From positions 1 to 64,000 of the forward strand of contig CAVWCW010000034.1 of assembly GCA_963753615.1 (NCBI GenBank): 64,000 nucleotides of DNA. Reading direction: 5' to 3'. This stretch comes from CAVWCW01 sp963753615 (GTDB taxonomy: Bacteria > Pseudomonadota > Gammaproteobacteria > Chromatiales > Chromatiaceae). This document shows positions 18,821 to 29,191 of this stretch, one piece after another. Both the position numbers and the translations under genes were made by a program. The notes beneath the pieces were generated by a model. The model was not told where the DNA came from and made no database searches. It saw nothing but the letters and a program-made list of their open reading frames with translations. Position 1 is the stretch's first letter. Each line of letters begins with the position of its first letter.

Positions 18821-19146
18821 GTCGGCCGTCCTCAGGCCGTGCCGCGCCGGCGTTCGGTTAAGCGCTGGGGGCTTCTGGGGGAGGTGTTGCTCATGGCTGG
18901 GATCTCGATCTGCGCAAAACAGCAACCCCGGGGTTGCCCATGGCCGTGGCGGACTTGTCGCACCGGCAAATGATCGCCAAGCATACCACCTGACCGCGGC
19001 CGGACGGCAAGAACGAGGCGGTATAGCGGGTCCTATTAAGGGAAGGCTCGAATGCATCGGTGCTCTGTCGAACCAGACCTCACTCGATGCTCGGTCTCCG
19101 CCGCCCGGCCCACCGGACGTCAAACACAACCCGTGAGGAGAAGGCT
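18821..19146. other. divergent intergenic region before the ABC exporter operon
   Basis: A 326-base gap between the exporter start (minus strand) and the periplasmic protein at 19147 (plus strand), so it should hold both promoters. I see no clear sigma-70 boxes or structured RNA. GAGGAGAAGG at 19135-19144 is the ribosome-binding site of the next gene. Confidence 0.35.
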
Positions 19147-19560
19147 ATGAAACAGCAGTCACAAACTACCATTCTCGGTCTGGCGTTCGGCGCCTTTGCG
19201 CTGTCCGCTTCGCCGACGATGGCGGCCACCAATTACTCGGGCAAACTGATCGGCCACGGCTGTGCGCACCAGGGCGCGGTCTGTCCCACCGACCGCCTGG
19301 ATCCGCACTTGGCCTTGGAACCCGACTTCGTTTTGCAGAAGGGCAGCGAAGACTACTACTTCCTGTCCAATGTTCCGCGTGACGTAAAGGTGCGGCACGC
19401 ACTGAGGACGGTGGAGGTCAGCGGTGACTTGGACGATAAATACCGCACCATCAAGGTCGACTCGATGCGGGTGGACGGCAAAACCGTTTGGTCGCTGGAA
19501 GAACAGCAAAAGGAATGGGACCATCTGCACAACGACGGCTGGTGGTTCTATCACCGCTGA
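19147..19560 (+). CDS. small periplasmic protein of unknown function
   Basis: A protein of 137 residues with a strong ribosome-binding site and a signal peptide ending at TMAA (about residue 27). The mature part is polar. It has two cysteines (HGCAHQGAVCP, about 38-45) that may form a disulfide or bind a metal. The C-terminus is rich in Trp and His (EWDHLHNDGWWFYHR). I do not recognise a family. A strong GC hairpin (about 19570-19603) follows the stop but has no T run, so termination there is uncertain. Confidence 0.75.
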   Translation: MKQQSQTTILGLAFGAFALSASPTMAATNYSGKLIGHGCAHQGAVCPTDRLDPHLALEPDFVLQKGSEDYYFLSNVPRDVKVRHALRTVEVSGDLDDKYRTIKVDSMRVDGKTVWSLEEQQKEWDHLHNDGWWFYHR

Positions 19561-19684
19561 CCTTCCGCACCGGGCGCCGGGACTGGGCTCGTCCCCGCCC
19601 GGGCCAGGTTCTGGCCTCGGTATCTAGCAGGCGTGTCCCGGAAGCACTAAGCTTTAGCATTGGCTAAGGACTCGGGACTCCTCA

Positions 19685-21505
19685 ATGCAGTTTCGCTGGA
19701 ACACCGGAGCAGCGCTTCTTGCTTTACTCGCCGCCGCCCTTGCGGTGCCCGCCTGGACCGCGGGTGCGGCAGAGGGGACGGGTATCCATCCTCTGGCACC
19801 GCCGGATCGGTCCAGCCCGCGGGCGACGCTGCGCAGTTTCATTGCCAACGCTGATCAGGCCTATCGGCTGTACCTGACGGATAAGGACGCGGACGAGGCC
19901 GCCTATGCCTTCAGGCGTGCGGTCGAATGTCTCGACCTTAGCGCCGTGGCGCCTACCTTGCATTTCGATGTGGGTGGCTACTCGGTGCTGGTGCTCAAGG
20001 AGGTGCTGGACCGGATCGATTTACCCCCATACCAGGATATCCCGGGCGCCGATTCAGAACTGGACCGCTGGCGCTTGCCCGACACCGAGATCGTCATCCG
20101 GCGTGTGGAGGAAGGCGATCGAGAAGGCGAGTTTCTGTTCAGTGCCGATACCGTCGAGCGTGTCGAACAGTTCTACGAGCGGATCAAGGACCTGCCTTAC
20201 CGCCCCGGCGCCAGCGAGGGGCTGCTCGGTTTCTACCTGGACAACCCTGGGGGGATGGTCCCGCTTCATTGGGGGGAGGCATTGCCGGCCTGGGCCGGCA
20301 TCCGGGTGTTCGAACGGCCGGTTTGGAAGTGGTTGGCGTTGATTGGGTTCATGCTCCTGGGGGCGGTGGCGGTGGTCGGCGTGCGCCGGGTGGGGCGCCG
20401 CTGGGACCGCAGGGTCGGCGAGCGGGCCGGTTACCTGCGCCTAGGTGCCTTGATGTTCGGACTAAGCCTGGTCGCCTTGGCCTGGGCGTTGGATGTCTTC
20501 GTCGACGACGTGATCGGCTTGCGCGGTGATGTCGAGGCCTTCATCAAGCGGGGCGCGCTGATCTTCGCTTTCACGGCTGCTGTATTCTGTGTTTTTGCCG
20601 GCTTCGAGATCCTCGGCGCGGTGCTCGTGGCGTCCTCGCGCAGCCCGGTCAATGGCGCTGATGCCCATCTGATTCGGATCCTAGTCCGAATCGTGGCGAT
20701 CGGTGTACTGGTCTACGTGCTGATCGAGGCCAGCGCCTACCTGGGATGGGCGGTGGCGCCGCTGGTCGCCGGACTCGGCGTCGGCGGCCTGGCGGTGGCG
20801 CTTGCCGCTCGGCCAACCTTCGAAAACGTCATCGGCGGCCTGATCCTGTTTGCGGACAAGCCGTTCCGCGTCGGCGATCTCTGCCGGTTCGGCGAAGACA
20901 TCGGGCATGTGGAGACCATCGGCTTGCGCTCGACCCGCATCCGCACCCTGGAGCGGTCCCTGGTCAGCGTGCCCAACGCCGACATGGCGATGATGAAGAT
21001 CGACAATCTGGGCCTGCGGGATATGCGCCTGCTGCAAAGGAACCTGGGCCTGCGCTACGAGACCACCCCGGATCAACTGCGTTGGGTATTGGCGAAGACC
21101 CGCGAGATGCTGCTCTCCCATCCGATGGTGTCGCCCGACCGGCTGCGGGTCCGGTTCAGCGGCTACGGGGCCTATTCGTTGGACCTGGAGATTTACGCCT
21201 ATCTCAAGTGCCAGACCCAGGACAGCTATCTCGCGATCGCTGAAGATCTGATGCTGCGGGTTATGGATATAGTGAACGAGGCCGGTACTGCCTTCGCGTT
21301 CCCCTCGCAGGTGAACTATCTGGGGCGCGACGAGGGTGTCGACGTCGTGCAGCGGGAGCAACGGGAGGCGGAGGTGAAGCAGTGGCGCCAGCGCGACAAG
21401 CTGCCGTTTCCGGATTTTGACGAAGAGGATGTGGACCAACTCGGGGATACGCTGGATTACCCGCCGCGCGGCTCCCCCCACTACAAGCCGCGTTCCCGCC
21501 AGTAG
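19685..21505 (+). CDS. MscS-family mechanosensitive ion channel
   Basis: A protein of 606 residues with a signal peptide, a periplasmic N-terminal domain (about 30-205), four or five membrane helices (about 215-370) and the MscS core. The pore-lining TM3 is Gly/Ala-rich (AGLGVGGLAVALAARPTFENVIGG), followed by the beta domain with FRVGDLCRF and VSVPNADM, which are family hallmarks. The C-terminal tail (about 545-606) is charged. The architecture is closer to the larger YbdG/MscM-like members than to E. coli MscS (286 residues). It should release solutes on sudden osmotic down-shock. It is a single gene with no evident operon partner. Confidence 0.9.
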   Translation: MQFRWNTGAALLALLAAALAVPAWTAGAAEGTGIHPLAPPDRSSPRATLRSFIANADQAYRLYLTDKDADEAAYAFRRAVECLDLSAVAPTLHFDVGGYSVLVLKEVLDRIDLPPYQDIPGADSELDRWRLPDTEIVIRRVEEGDREGEFLFSADTVERVEQFYERIKDLPYRPGASEGLLGFYLDNPGGMVPLHWGEALPAWAGIRVFERPVWKWLALIGFMLLGAVAVVGVRRVGRRWDRRVGERAGYLRLGALMFGLSLVALAWALDVFVDDVIGLRGDVEAFIKRGALIFAFTAAVFCVFAGFEILGAVLVASSRSPVNGADAHLIRILVRIVAIGVLVYVLIEASAYLGWAVAPLVAGLGVGGLAVALAARPTFENVIGGLILFADKPFRVGDLCRFGEDIGHVETIGLRSTRIRTLERSLVSVPNADMAMMKIDNLGLRDMRLLQRNLGLRYETTPDQLRWVLAKTREMLLSHPMVSPDRLRVRFSGYGAYSLDLEIYAYLKCQTQDSYLAIAEDLMLRVMDIVNEAGTAFAFPSQVNYLGRDEGVDVVQREQREAEVKQWRQRDKLPFPDFDEEDVDQLGDTLDYPPRGSPHYKPRSRQ

Positions 21506-21880
21506 ATTCGATCTAGAGAGATTTAATAGGCCAGCCGTGAGTTTGGCTGTGAGTGGAGTTCGAATCCAATCAGCGCCGATGCTCTCGGCCCCCGTTCCGG
21601 CAGACCGCCGAGATCAGCGGTTTCTTTGCGGGCTCGCCGCGTTTGATCGCTTGCCGACCGGTTGACCCGCATCATTCACCAGGTCGCCAGGCGGCTGGGA
21701 TAAGCGACTGGAAATTCGAGGTCTTGAATAGGACTGCGGGGGCGTCTGCAGCGAAACCCCCTGGATAACGCCGCCTGGCTATCGCACCCCTGGCTGGTTC
21801 CTGCGCCAGGGACGCGATACCTGGTGAAGTATCCGGGGTAAGATTAGGTATCCCTACCCGCCGCCAAGGAACCCATCCCG
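21506..21880. other. intergenic region with REP-like hairpin
   Basis: No gene is seen in this 375-base gap. It contains the imperfect palindrome described in the next entry, just before the alpha-2-macroglobulin gene, where it could also affect that gene's transcript leader. Confidence 0.4.
21774..21824. repeat. REP-like imperfect palindrome, copy 1
   Basis: A stem of about 20 bp: CCTGGCTATCGC plus CCCCTGGC pairs with GCCAGGG plus GCGATACCTGG, with two mismatches and a bulge. The flank GTGAAGTATCCGGG (from 21824) is also shared with the second copy at 44374-44525, which carries an extra 82-base insert in its loop. Two intergenic copies more than 22 kb apart argue for a dispersed repeat family. 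Confidence 0.7.
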
Positions 21881-24800
21881 ATGAGCCCGCGACTCGCCGT
21901 TTTAGCTGCCCTGGCCTTTTGGTTGCTGTCGAGCGCCGCCTGGTCGGGCGAAGATCCTTTGCACCAGGTTGCGGCGCAGGCCGAAACCTATGCGGCCGAG
22001 CTTGAGCGGGCCGGGCGGGGCTATAGCGAGTCGGAGCGCCAGTCCCTCGCCGCGGCCGCTCGGGTGCTGTCGAGCCGCAACCAGTGCGGCCAGTCCCTGG
22101 GGCTGCGCAAGCTGGTGGTGAGCGCGGCGGCCCAAGCGCGCGATTGGCTGGCCCTGGCGGTCGATGCCCGCTGCGCCCGTAGCTGGGAGGATGCGGTGAA
22201 TGCGGGCTACCTGGCTGCCGAGAGTGCCGAGGACCCGCGCCGGCGCCAGCAGGCCCTGCTGGGGCTCGCCCAGGCCCTGGAAGGGCACTGGAGCTATGGC
22301 GCCGCCGAGGCCTTGGCGGCCTATCGGGAGGCGGCGCAGTTGGGACCGGTGCGCGGCATCGAAGAGCGCATTGCCCGCCTCGAGGCCGAGCTGGCAGAGC
22401 AGAGCGGGCTGCGCATCGACCGCGACTTTACCCAGACCGAGGCCGGAGCGCCGGGCATCTGTCTCGATTTCAGCGAGGGCATGCCGGAGCCTGAAAGCCA
22501 ACGCTACGGCGACTACATCCGTTTCGAGCCCGATTTCCAGGCCAGCTTCCGGCTTGCCGCCTTCGACGAGGTCTGTGCCGAAGGGGCCGAGTTCGGCACC
22601 GATTACCGGGTGCGCATCCTTCCGGGCCTGCGCGGAAACGACGGCGGTGAGCTGTCCCGGACCCTGACCCGTGAGGTCGAAGTCGGGGACCGCAGCCCCA
22701 CCCTCTGGTTCCAAAACAGCCTCCATGTGCTGCCCCGGGGCGGCGGCGGGGTGCCTCTGCACAGCGTCAACCTGGAGCAGGCTGAGCTGGCCCTGTACCG
22801 CATCGACGAGCGCAATCTGCAGCAGGAGTTCGTGCGCAACAAGTTCCACGCCGACATCGACCGCTGGGAGGCCGAGCGCCTGCGCGACCAACTGGGCGAG
22901 CAGGTCTGGAGCGGCCGCGTCGAGCTGGCGTTGCGGCGCAACCGTGAAGCCCTGACCCAGCTGCCGATTGCCGATCTGATCGCTCCCCAACCCGGGGTCT
23001 ATGTGCTCACCGCCGCCCAGATCCCTGCGGCGGGCCAGGACCAGCCCCGCCAGCGGGCCGCCCAGTGGTTGGTGGTCTCGGACCTGGGCCTAACCAGCTA
23101 CCGTGGGCGCGACGGTCTGACCCTGGTGGCCCGCAGCCTGGCCAGCGCCGCGCCCCTGGCCGGGGTGCGCCTGGCCCTATACGGACGCAACAACCGCCTG
23201 CTGGCGGAGGCCGAGAGCGATGCCAACGGTGTGGCGCGCCTGCCCGCTGCCAGTCTTGGCGCCAGCGGCGGTGCTTCTCCCGGCCTGGTGCTCGCCTTTG
23301 GCCCGGGCGACGACTTCAACTTCCTCGACCTGGAGGCGAGCGCCTTCGACCTGAGCGACCGCGGGGTCGGCGGCCGGCCTGCCCCGGGGCCTCTGGATGC
23401 GTTCGTGTATGCCGAGCGCGGGGTCTACCGCCCCGGCGACCAGGTGCAGCTCGCGCTGCTGCTGCGCAATGACCGGGGCCTGGCGGTGGACGGCTTGCCC
23501 CTGACCCTGCGCCTGCTGCGCCCGGACGAGCAGCAGGCCGGCGAATGGCTGCTGCACCCCCAGGGGGCCGGGGGCTATCAGGTCGAGTTGCCGATCTCCG
23601 CCAGCGCCGCCACCGGCCGCTGGAAGGTCCTGGCTTATGTGGACCCGAAGGCCGCGCCGGTAGGGGAGACCGCGTTTCTGGTCGAGGCGATCGTCCCGCC
23701 GCGCATCGAGGTCGAGCTGACGGAGGCGCCGGATCAGCCCCTGCGGCCGGATACCGAGGCCGACTTCGCCATTCAGGCCCGCTACCTGTTCGGGGCCCCG
23801 GCCGCCGATCTGCCCGCCCAGGCCGAGGTGCGGGTGGAGCCGGACCCCGACCCCTTCCCGGGCTACCCGGGCTACCGCTTCGGCCCGGTGGACGAACCCT
23901 CCGACAGCGTGTTGCTGCCTCTGGAGCCTCGACGCACCGATGCCGGGGGCCGGGCCGGATTTTCGTTGTCCATTGACCGGCTGCCCAAGGTGCGCCGTCC
24001 CTTGCGCGCCCTGTTGCGGGCCGAGGTGGTGGACGTGGACGGGCGCGCGGTGGCCGCCTCGCGCTGGGTGCCGGTGCGCCACCAGCCCTTGGTCCTGGGC
24101 GTCAAGGCGCCGGGGGAGGGGGCGGAACTGGCCGAGGGCAGCGAGGCGGTGTTCGAGCTGCTGGCGCTGGATTCGCTGGGCCAGCCCCAGGCTCGGAGCG
24201 GTCTGGAGTATCGCCTGCTGGAAGAGGAGATCCACTACCAGTGGTACCGGGACGGCGGCCAATGGCAGTACAAGCGCCAGCGCCGCGACCGCCTGCTGCG
24301 GGAGGGAGAGGTCGCCGTCGATGCCGAGGCCCCGGGTCGGGTCGGCATGCCTTTGGCCGCTGGCCGCTACCGCTTCGAGCTGCGGGACCCGGAAACCGGC
24401 CTGCTCAGCAGCGCCCGGGTCCGGGTCGGTTGGCAGTCCGCCGGCACCGATGCCGAAACCCCGGACATGCTGCGCTTGACCGGCGACCAGTCAGACTATG
24501 CCCCCGGAACCATCGCCCGTATCCATATGCAGGCGCCGTTCGCGGGCCGCGCCGAGCTGGTGCTGGCCAATGACCGGGTGCTCTCGGTGCGCCAGATCGA
24601 GCAAGTCGAAAGTGGCAGCGAGTTGCAAGTCGAAGTCGACCCGGCTTGGGGCGCAGGGGCCTATGCCCTGGTAACCGTCTACCGCCCGGACGGCGGCGAG
24701 GCCGGGCGCGGTCCGCGCCGCGCCGTGGGGGTGGTCTGGCTCGGCTTGCGCCAGGACGAGCGGCGGCTGGCGGTTGTCATCCAGGCCCCCGAACGCAGCC

Positions 24801-27085
24801 GCCCGGAGACCACCCAGGAAGTGGCTCTCCAGGTCAGCGGTCAGGCCCAGGGAGAGGCGGTGTTCGTCACCCTCGCTGCGGTGGACGACGGGGTGCTTCA
24901 GCTCACCGACTACCGGACCCCGAACCCCCTGGACCATTACTTCGGCCAGCGCCGGCTCGGGGTCGGTATGCGCGACCTCTACGGCCGCCTCATCGATGGC
25001 CGTCAGGGCCGGCTCGGACGAATCCGCGCCGGCGGCGGGGCCGGGGCCGGACGCCAGGGTATGCCGGAATCGAATATCCGGGTGGTGTCCCTGTTCTCCG
25101 GGGTGATGAGCCTCGACGCCGAAGGCCGGGCCAGGGTGCCGTTGCAACTGCCGGCCTTCGACGGCCGGCTACGGCTCACCGCGGTGGCCTGGTCCGCTCA
25201 GCGCCTGGGCAGCGCCCGAGCCGATCTCACGGTGCGCGAGCCGGTGGTGGTGCTGCCCTCGCTTCCGCGCTTCCTGGCAGCCGGCGACCGCAGCCGGGCC
25301 AGCCTGCTGATCCAGAATCTGGAAGGGCCCCCCGGCGCCTACCGCCTCGACTGGCAGGCGGGCGGCGCCTTGGCGCCGGCCGCTGAGCGTCTGACCTTGG
25401 ATCTGGCCGAGGGTCAGCGCCAGGTCCTTAGCCTGCCCCTACAGGCCCAGGTGGTGGGCCTGGGCACCCTGGAACTGCGCTTGCAAGGGCCAGATGGCCG
25501 GGACGTGGAGCGCCGGTTGCGGGTCGGCGTCCGCGCCCCCTTCATCCCCGAGACCCGGCGCCGCTACGGCCGCCTGGAGCCCGGTGCCGAGATCGAGCTG
25601 GGCCCGGAGCTGGCTGCCGGCCTGCGCAGCGAGACCCTGAGCGGAGCAGTCAGCCTGAGCGCGGATCCGGCCCTGGACGTGCCCGGGCTGCTGCGCCAGC
25701 TCGACCTCTATCCTTACGGTTGCCTGGAGCAGGTCACCAGCCGCGCGTTTCCCTTGCTGCACTTCGAGCGGCTGAGTGAGCGCTGGGGCTATGCCAGCGA
25801 CGCCCCGGTGGCCGAGCGCCTGGACGAGGCGGTGACCCGCATCCTGGAGAAGCAGCTCGACAACGGCGGCTTCGCGCTCTGGAACCCGAACGGCGCGGAG
25901 GAACTCTGGCTCAGCGCCCATGCCCTCGAATTCCTGCAACGGGCCCGGGCGGAAGGGGTGGCGGTGCCTGACTTCGCCTGGCGGCGCGGAATGGACTGGC
26001 TGCGGCGCCAGGTCGAGTACCCGGCTACCGAGGAACCCGAAGCCATGGCGGCCCAGATCTACGCCCTCTACCTGCTGGCCCGCGAGGGCGAGGGCCACTC
26101 GGAGACCGCACGCTACCTGCTCGACGAGCTGGGCGAGCGCTTGCCGGGCCCCTTGGCCCTCGACCAACTGGGCTCGGCCCTGGCCCTGATGGGCGACCGG
26201 GAGCGCGCGCGCCGAGCCCTGGCTCTGGCGGACGCCGCCGAGCGAGACGCGGACCTGCGCGACTACGGCTCGGTTCTGCGCGACCAGGCGGCCCGCGTGC
26301 TGCTGCGCAGCGAGCTGCCGGAGCTGGACCCGGAGCTGGCAGATCCGGCCCTGGCGGAGCGGGTGCAACGCCTGGCCGAGGCCTTGGCCGACGACCAATG
26401 GCTGTCGACCCAGGAGCAGGCCTGGCTGGTGCGCGCCGCCAATGCGCTCAGCGGTTCCGGCGCCTCGCTGGCGTTGAGCCTGGACGCCGGCCCGCTGCCG
26501 GCCCGCCCCGGGCCCCTGGTCCTGCGTCCGGGCGCCGGTGCCCTGGAGACCGGGCTGAATATTGGTAATCGCGGAGGCGAGGCGGTCTGGTACGGGGCAG
26601 TGGTCAGCGGCAGCCCGACCGAGGCTCCGCCGCCCCTGGCCCGGGGATTGAGTATTCGGCGCAGCCTGTTTGATCTGCAGGGCCGGCCTCTGGAGCCGGA
26701 AGCTTTGGCCCAGGGTCAGATGCTGCTGGTGCTGCTGGAGGGCGAGGCGGAAACCGACGGATTGAAGCACCAGGCCCTGATCGTCGATCCCCTGGCCGCC
26801 GGCCTGGAGGTGGAGAGCCCCAACCTGGCCCAGTCCCGCAGCGCCGCAGATCTGAGCTGGCTTGGGGAGCTGAGCCGGCCGCTGTACGCGGATGCGCTGG
26901 ACGACCGTTTCGTCGCTGCCCTCGACCTGGCCGGGGACGAGCGCAGTTTCCGCATAGCCTACCTGGCGCGGGCCGTGAACCCGGGCAGCTACCGGCTGCC
27001 GCCGCCGCAGGTGGAAGACATGTACAAGCCCCGCTATCGGGGTCGGGGCGAGTCCGGATGGCTGCAGGTCGCGCCCGCACCCTGA
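21881..27085 (+). CDS. bacterial alpha-2-macroglobulin (YfhM-like), thioester type
   Basis: A protein of 1734 residues with an N-terminal signal peptide but no lipobox cysteine, so it is probably soluble or differently anchored, unlike the E. coli lipoprotein. MG-type beta domains fill most of the length. The thioester motif CLEQ is intact at 1281-1284 (YGCLEQVTS), followed by the alpha-helical thioester domain. In this family a protease that cuts the bait region is trapped by the reactive thioester in the periplasm. The next gene is PBP1C with a 28-base overlap, the classical partner arrangement, in line with a role in envelope defence and repair. Confidence 0.93.
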   Translation: MSPRLAVLAALAFWLLSSAAWSGEDPLHQVAAQAETYAAELERAGRGYSESERQSLAAAARVLSSRNQCGQSLGLRKLVVSAAAQARDWLALAVDARCARSWEDAVNAGYLAAESAEDPRRRQQALLGLAQALEGHWSYGAAEALAAYREAAQLGPVRGIEERIARLEAELAEQSGLRIDRDFTQTEAGAPGICLDFSEGMPEPESQRYGDYIRFEPDFQASFRLAAFDEVCAEGAEFGTDYRVRILPGLRGNDGGELSRTLTREVEVGDRSPTLWFQNSLHVLPRGGGGVPLHSVNLEQAELALYRIDERNLQQEFVRNKFHADIDRWEAERLRDQLGEQVWSGRVELALRRNREALTQLPIADLIAPQPGVYVLTAAQIPAAGQDQPRQRAAQWLVVSDLGLTSYRGRDGLTLVARSLASAAPLAGVRLALYGRNNRLLAEAESDANGVARLPAASLGASGGASPGLVLAFGPGDDFNFLDLEASAFDLSDRGVGGRPAPGPLDAFVYAERGVYRPGDQVQLALLLRNDRGLAVDGLPLTLRLLRPDEQQAGEWLLHPQGAGGYQVELPISASAATGRWKVLAYVDPKAAPVGETAFLVEAIVPPRIEVELTEAPDQPLRPDTEADFAIQARYLFGAPAADLPAQAEVRVEPDPDPFPGYPGYRFGPVDEPSDSVLLPLEPRRTDAGGRAGFSLSIDRLPKVRRPLRALLRAEVVDVDGRAVAASRWVPVRHQPLVLGVKAPGEGAELAEGSEAVFELLALDSLGQPQARSGLEYRLLEEEIHYQWYRDGGQWQYKRQRRDRLLREGEVAVDAEAPGRVGMPLAAGRYRFELRDPETGLLSSARVRVGWQSAGTDAETPDMLRLTGDQSDYAPGTIARIHMQAPFAGRAELVLANDRVLSVRQIEQVESGSELQVEVDPAWGAGAYALVTVYRPDGGEAGRGPRRAVGVVWLGLRQDERRLAVVIQAPERSRPETTQEVALQVSGQAQGEAVFVTLAAVDDGVLQLTDYRTPNPLDHYFGQRRLGVGMRDLYGRLIDGRQGRLGRIRAGGGAGAGRQGMPESNIRVVSLFSGVMSLDAEGRARVPLQLPAFDGRLRLTAVAWSAQRLGSARADLTVREPVVVLPSLPRFLAAGDRSRASLLIQNLEGPPGAYRLDWQAGGALAPAAERLTLDLAEGQRQVLSLPLQAQVVGLGTLELRLQGPDGRDVERRLRVGVRAPFIPETRRRYGRLEPGAEIELGPELAAGLRSETLSGAVSLSADPALDVPGLLRQLDLYPYGCLEQVTSRAFPLLHFERLSERWGYASDAPVAERLDEAVTRILEKQLDNGGFALWNPNGAEELWLSAHALEFLQRARAEGVAVPDFAWRRGMDWLRRQVEYPATEEPEAMAAQIYALYLLAREGEGHSETARYLLDELGERLPGPLALDQLGSALALMGDRERARRALALADAAERDADLRDYGSVLRDQAARVLLRSELPELDPELADPALAERVQRLAEALADDQWLSTQEQAWLVRAANALSGSGASLALSLDAGPLPARPGPLVLRPGAGALETGLNIGNRGGEAVWYGAVVSGSPTEAPPPLARGLSIRRSLFDLQGRPLEPEALAQGQMLLVLLEGEAETDGLKHQALIVDPLAAGLEVESPNLAQSRSAADLSWLGELSRPLYADALDDRFVAALDLAGDERSFRIAYLARAVNPGSYRLPPPQVEDMYKPRYRGRGESGWLQVAPAP

Positions 27086-29145
27086 GCGGTTGGGCCGGGC
27101 TGGTTGCGGCCCTGGCCCTGCTGGCCTGGGCCCTGGACCGGGCCTTGCCTCCCCCCGGCATCCAGGGTCTGGAGTACACGGTAGAGGTACGCGACGCCAG
27201 TGGTGAGCCGCTGCGCCTGTACACTACCGGGGATGGCTACTGGCGGCTGCCTGCGGTCGAGCAGGCTCCGGACCCGCAGTTCCTGCGCCTGTTGCTGGCC
27301 TACGAGGACCGGCGCTTCTACCGTCATTCCGGGGTCGATCCGCTGGCCCTGGTGCGGGCCGCCTGGCAGGCCCTGACCCAGGGGCGGGTGGTCTCCGGCG
27401 GTTCCACCCTGAGCATGCAGCTTGCCCGCCTGCTCGAACCCCGGCCCCGCACCCTGGCCGCCAAGCTGCAGCAGATGCTGCGGGCCTGGCAGTTGGAGCG
27501 CCGCCTCGACAAGCAACAGATTCTGAACCTCTATCTGGATCTGGCCCCTTACGGCGGCAACCTGCAGGGGGTGCGGGCGGCCAGCCGCTTCTATTTCGGC
27601 AAGGAGCCGGGCTTTCTCAGCCTGGCCGAGGCGGCCCTGTTGGTGGCCTTGCCTCAGTCGCCCGAGCGGCGGCGCCCCGACCGCCACCCGCAAGCGGCAC
27701 GCCAGGCCCGGGACCGGGTGCTGCAACGCCTGGCCGCGGCCGGGGTGATCGCCCCGGCGGAGGCGGCTCGGGCGATGGCCGAGCCGGTGCCCCGGGGCCG
27801 CCGAGCGACGCCCTTCCTCGCCCCCCACCTGGCGGACCGGCTGCGCACGGAGCGTCCGGGCCAGCTGGTGCTCCACAGCAGCATCGACGGCCGCCTGCAG
27901 CGCCGGCTGGAGGCCCTGGCGGGTCGCCACCAGCGCCGTCTCGGCGACGGGCTGACCCTGGCCGCCCTGGTGATCGAGCACGGTGCGGGGGCGGTACGCG
28001 CCTACCTGGGTTCCGGGGAGTACTTCGCCCACGCTTTCCCGGGCCAGGTCGACATGCTGCGGGCGGTGCGCTCCCCCGGCTCCAGCCTCAAGCCCTTCAT
28101 CTATGGTCTCGGCTTCGACGCCGGACTCATCCATCCGGAGACCCTGATCGAAGACCGGCCCGGGCCGGTCAGCGGCTATGCTCCGGATAATTTCGACGGC
28201 CGCTACCTGGGCGAGATTCGGGTGCGCCAGGCCCTGGTGCAGTCACGTAACCTGCCGGCGGTGCGCTTGCTCGACCGCCTCGGTCCCGAGCCCTTCGTCC
28301 GGCGCCTTGAGCAGGCCGGCGTGCGCTTGCGCCTGCCCCGGGCGGTGGAGCGCCCGGGCCTGCCGATCGCCTTGGGCGGGGTGGGGCTGACCCCGGAGGA
28401 ACTGGGCGGGCTGTATGCGGCCCTGGCCGAGGGCGGGCGCTATCGGGCGCCCGGGCTTTGGGCCCAGGCGCCCGCCGAACCCGAGCTGGCCCTGCTGTCG
28501 CCCGCCGCCGCCTGGTACCTGACCGATATCCTTGCCGAGGTCCCGCTGCCCGCAGGTTTCGCCCCGGGGCCGCGCCGCATCGCCTTCAAGACCGGCACCT
28601 CCTATGGCTTCCGAGATGCCTGGTGCCTGGGCTACGGCGCCCGCTATACGGTGGCGGTCTGGGCCGGGCGCCCCGACGGTGGCTATACCCCCGGGCTCTC
28701 GGGCCTGGGGACGGCGGCCCCGGCCCTGTTGGAGGTGTTCGACCTGCTGGCGGACCCGGGGGTCGAGCCGCTGCTGCATGCCCGTCCCCCGGAGGTCCTG
28801 CTGGCCGGCCACCGCGGGCTGCCGGCGGCCCTGCAGCGCTTCGGCGATACGACCCCGGGGGCGGTGGGCCCGACGTCGGCGGGGTCCGGGCCGCGCATTC
28901 GCTACCCGCCCGCGGGCAGCTTGGTGGAGTTGGAGGCGCGGCCCGAAGCGCGCATTCTGGTCGAGGCCGCCGGCGGCCAGCCGCCCTACCATTGGTTGCT
29001 TGACGGACGCTACCTCACCAGCTCCGAGGAGCGCCCGAGGCTGGCTTGGCGACCGTCGGGAAGCGGCCCGGTGAGCCTGACCCTGATCGATCATCGAGGG
29101 CGTTCGGATAGAGTCGAATTCGAGCTCAGGAGCTTCCCCGAGTAG
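27058..29145 (+). CDS. pbpC: penicillin-binding protein 1C
   Basis: A protein of 695 residues with one N-terminal membrane anchor. The glycosyltransferase (GT51) domain has the catalytic Glu83 in YEDRRFY and GGSTLSMQLARLL. The transpeptidase motifs are SSLK (342-345), SRN and KTG (511-513). The last 90 residues match the PBP1C C-terminal domain. PBP1C polymerises and possibly crosslinks peptidoglycan. It overlaps the alpha-2-macroglobulin gene by 28 bases, so the two are co-transcribed. Confidence 0.94.
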   Translation: MAAGRARTLSGWAGLVAALALLAWALDRALPPPGIQGLEYTVEVRDASGEPLRLYTTGDGYWRLPAVEQAPDPQFLRLLLAYEDRRFYRHSGVDPLALVRAAWQALTQGRVVSGGSTLSMQLARLLEPRPRTLAAKLQQMLRAWQLERRLDKQQILNLYLDLAPYGGNLQGVRAASRFYFGKEPGFLSLAEAALLVALPQSPERRRPDRHPQAARQARDRVLQRLAAAGVIAPAEAARAMAEPVPRGRRATPFLAPHLADRLRTERPGQLVLHSSIDGRLQRRLEALAGRHQRRLGDGLTLAALVIEHGAGAVRAYLGSGEYFAHAFPGQVDMLRAVRSPGSSLKPFIYGLGFDAGLIHPETLIEDRPGPVSGYAPDNFDGRYLGEIRVRQALVQSRNLPAVRLLDRLGPEPFVRRLEQAGVRLRLPRAVERPGLPIALGGVGLTPEELGGLYAALAEGGRYRAPGLWAQAPAEPELALLSPAAAWYLTDILAEVPLPAGFAPGPRRIAFKTGTSYGFRDAWCLGYGARYTVAVWAGRPDGGYTPGLSGLGTAAPALLEVFDLLADPGVEPLLHARPPEVLLAGHRGLPAALQRFGDTTPGAVGPTSAGSGPRIRYPPAGSLVELEARPEARILVEAAGGQPPYHWLLDGRYLTSSEERPRLAWRPSGSGPVSLTLIDHRGRSDRVEFELRSFPE

Positions 29146-29191
29146 GCGGCTTCCACTACAACAAACAAGGCGATTCCGGTATAGTTCGCCG

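Noticed and set aside
25439..26770. 443-codon minus-strand frame
   Set aside because: Antisense to the alpha-2-macroglobulin gene; low-complexity Gln/Arg composition.
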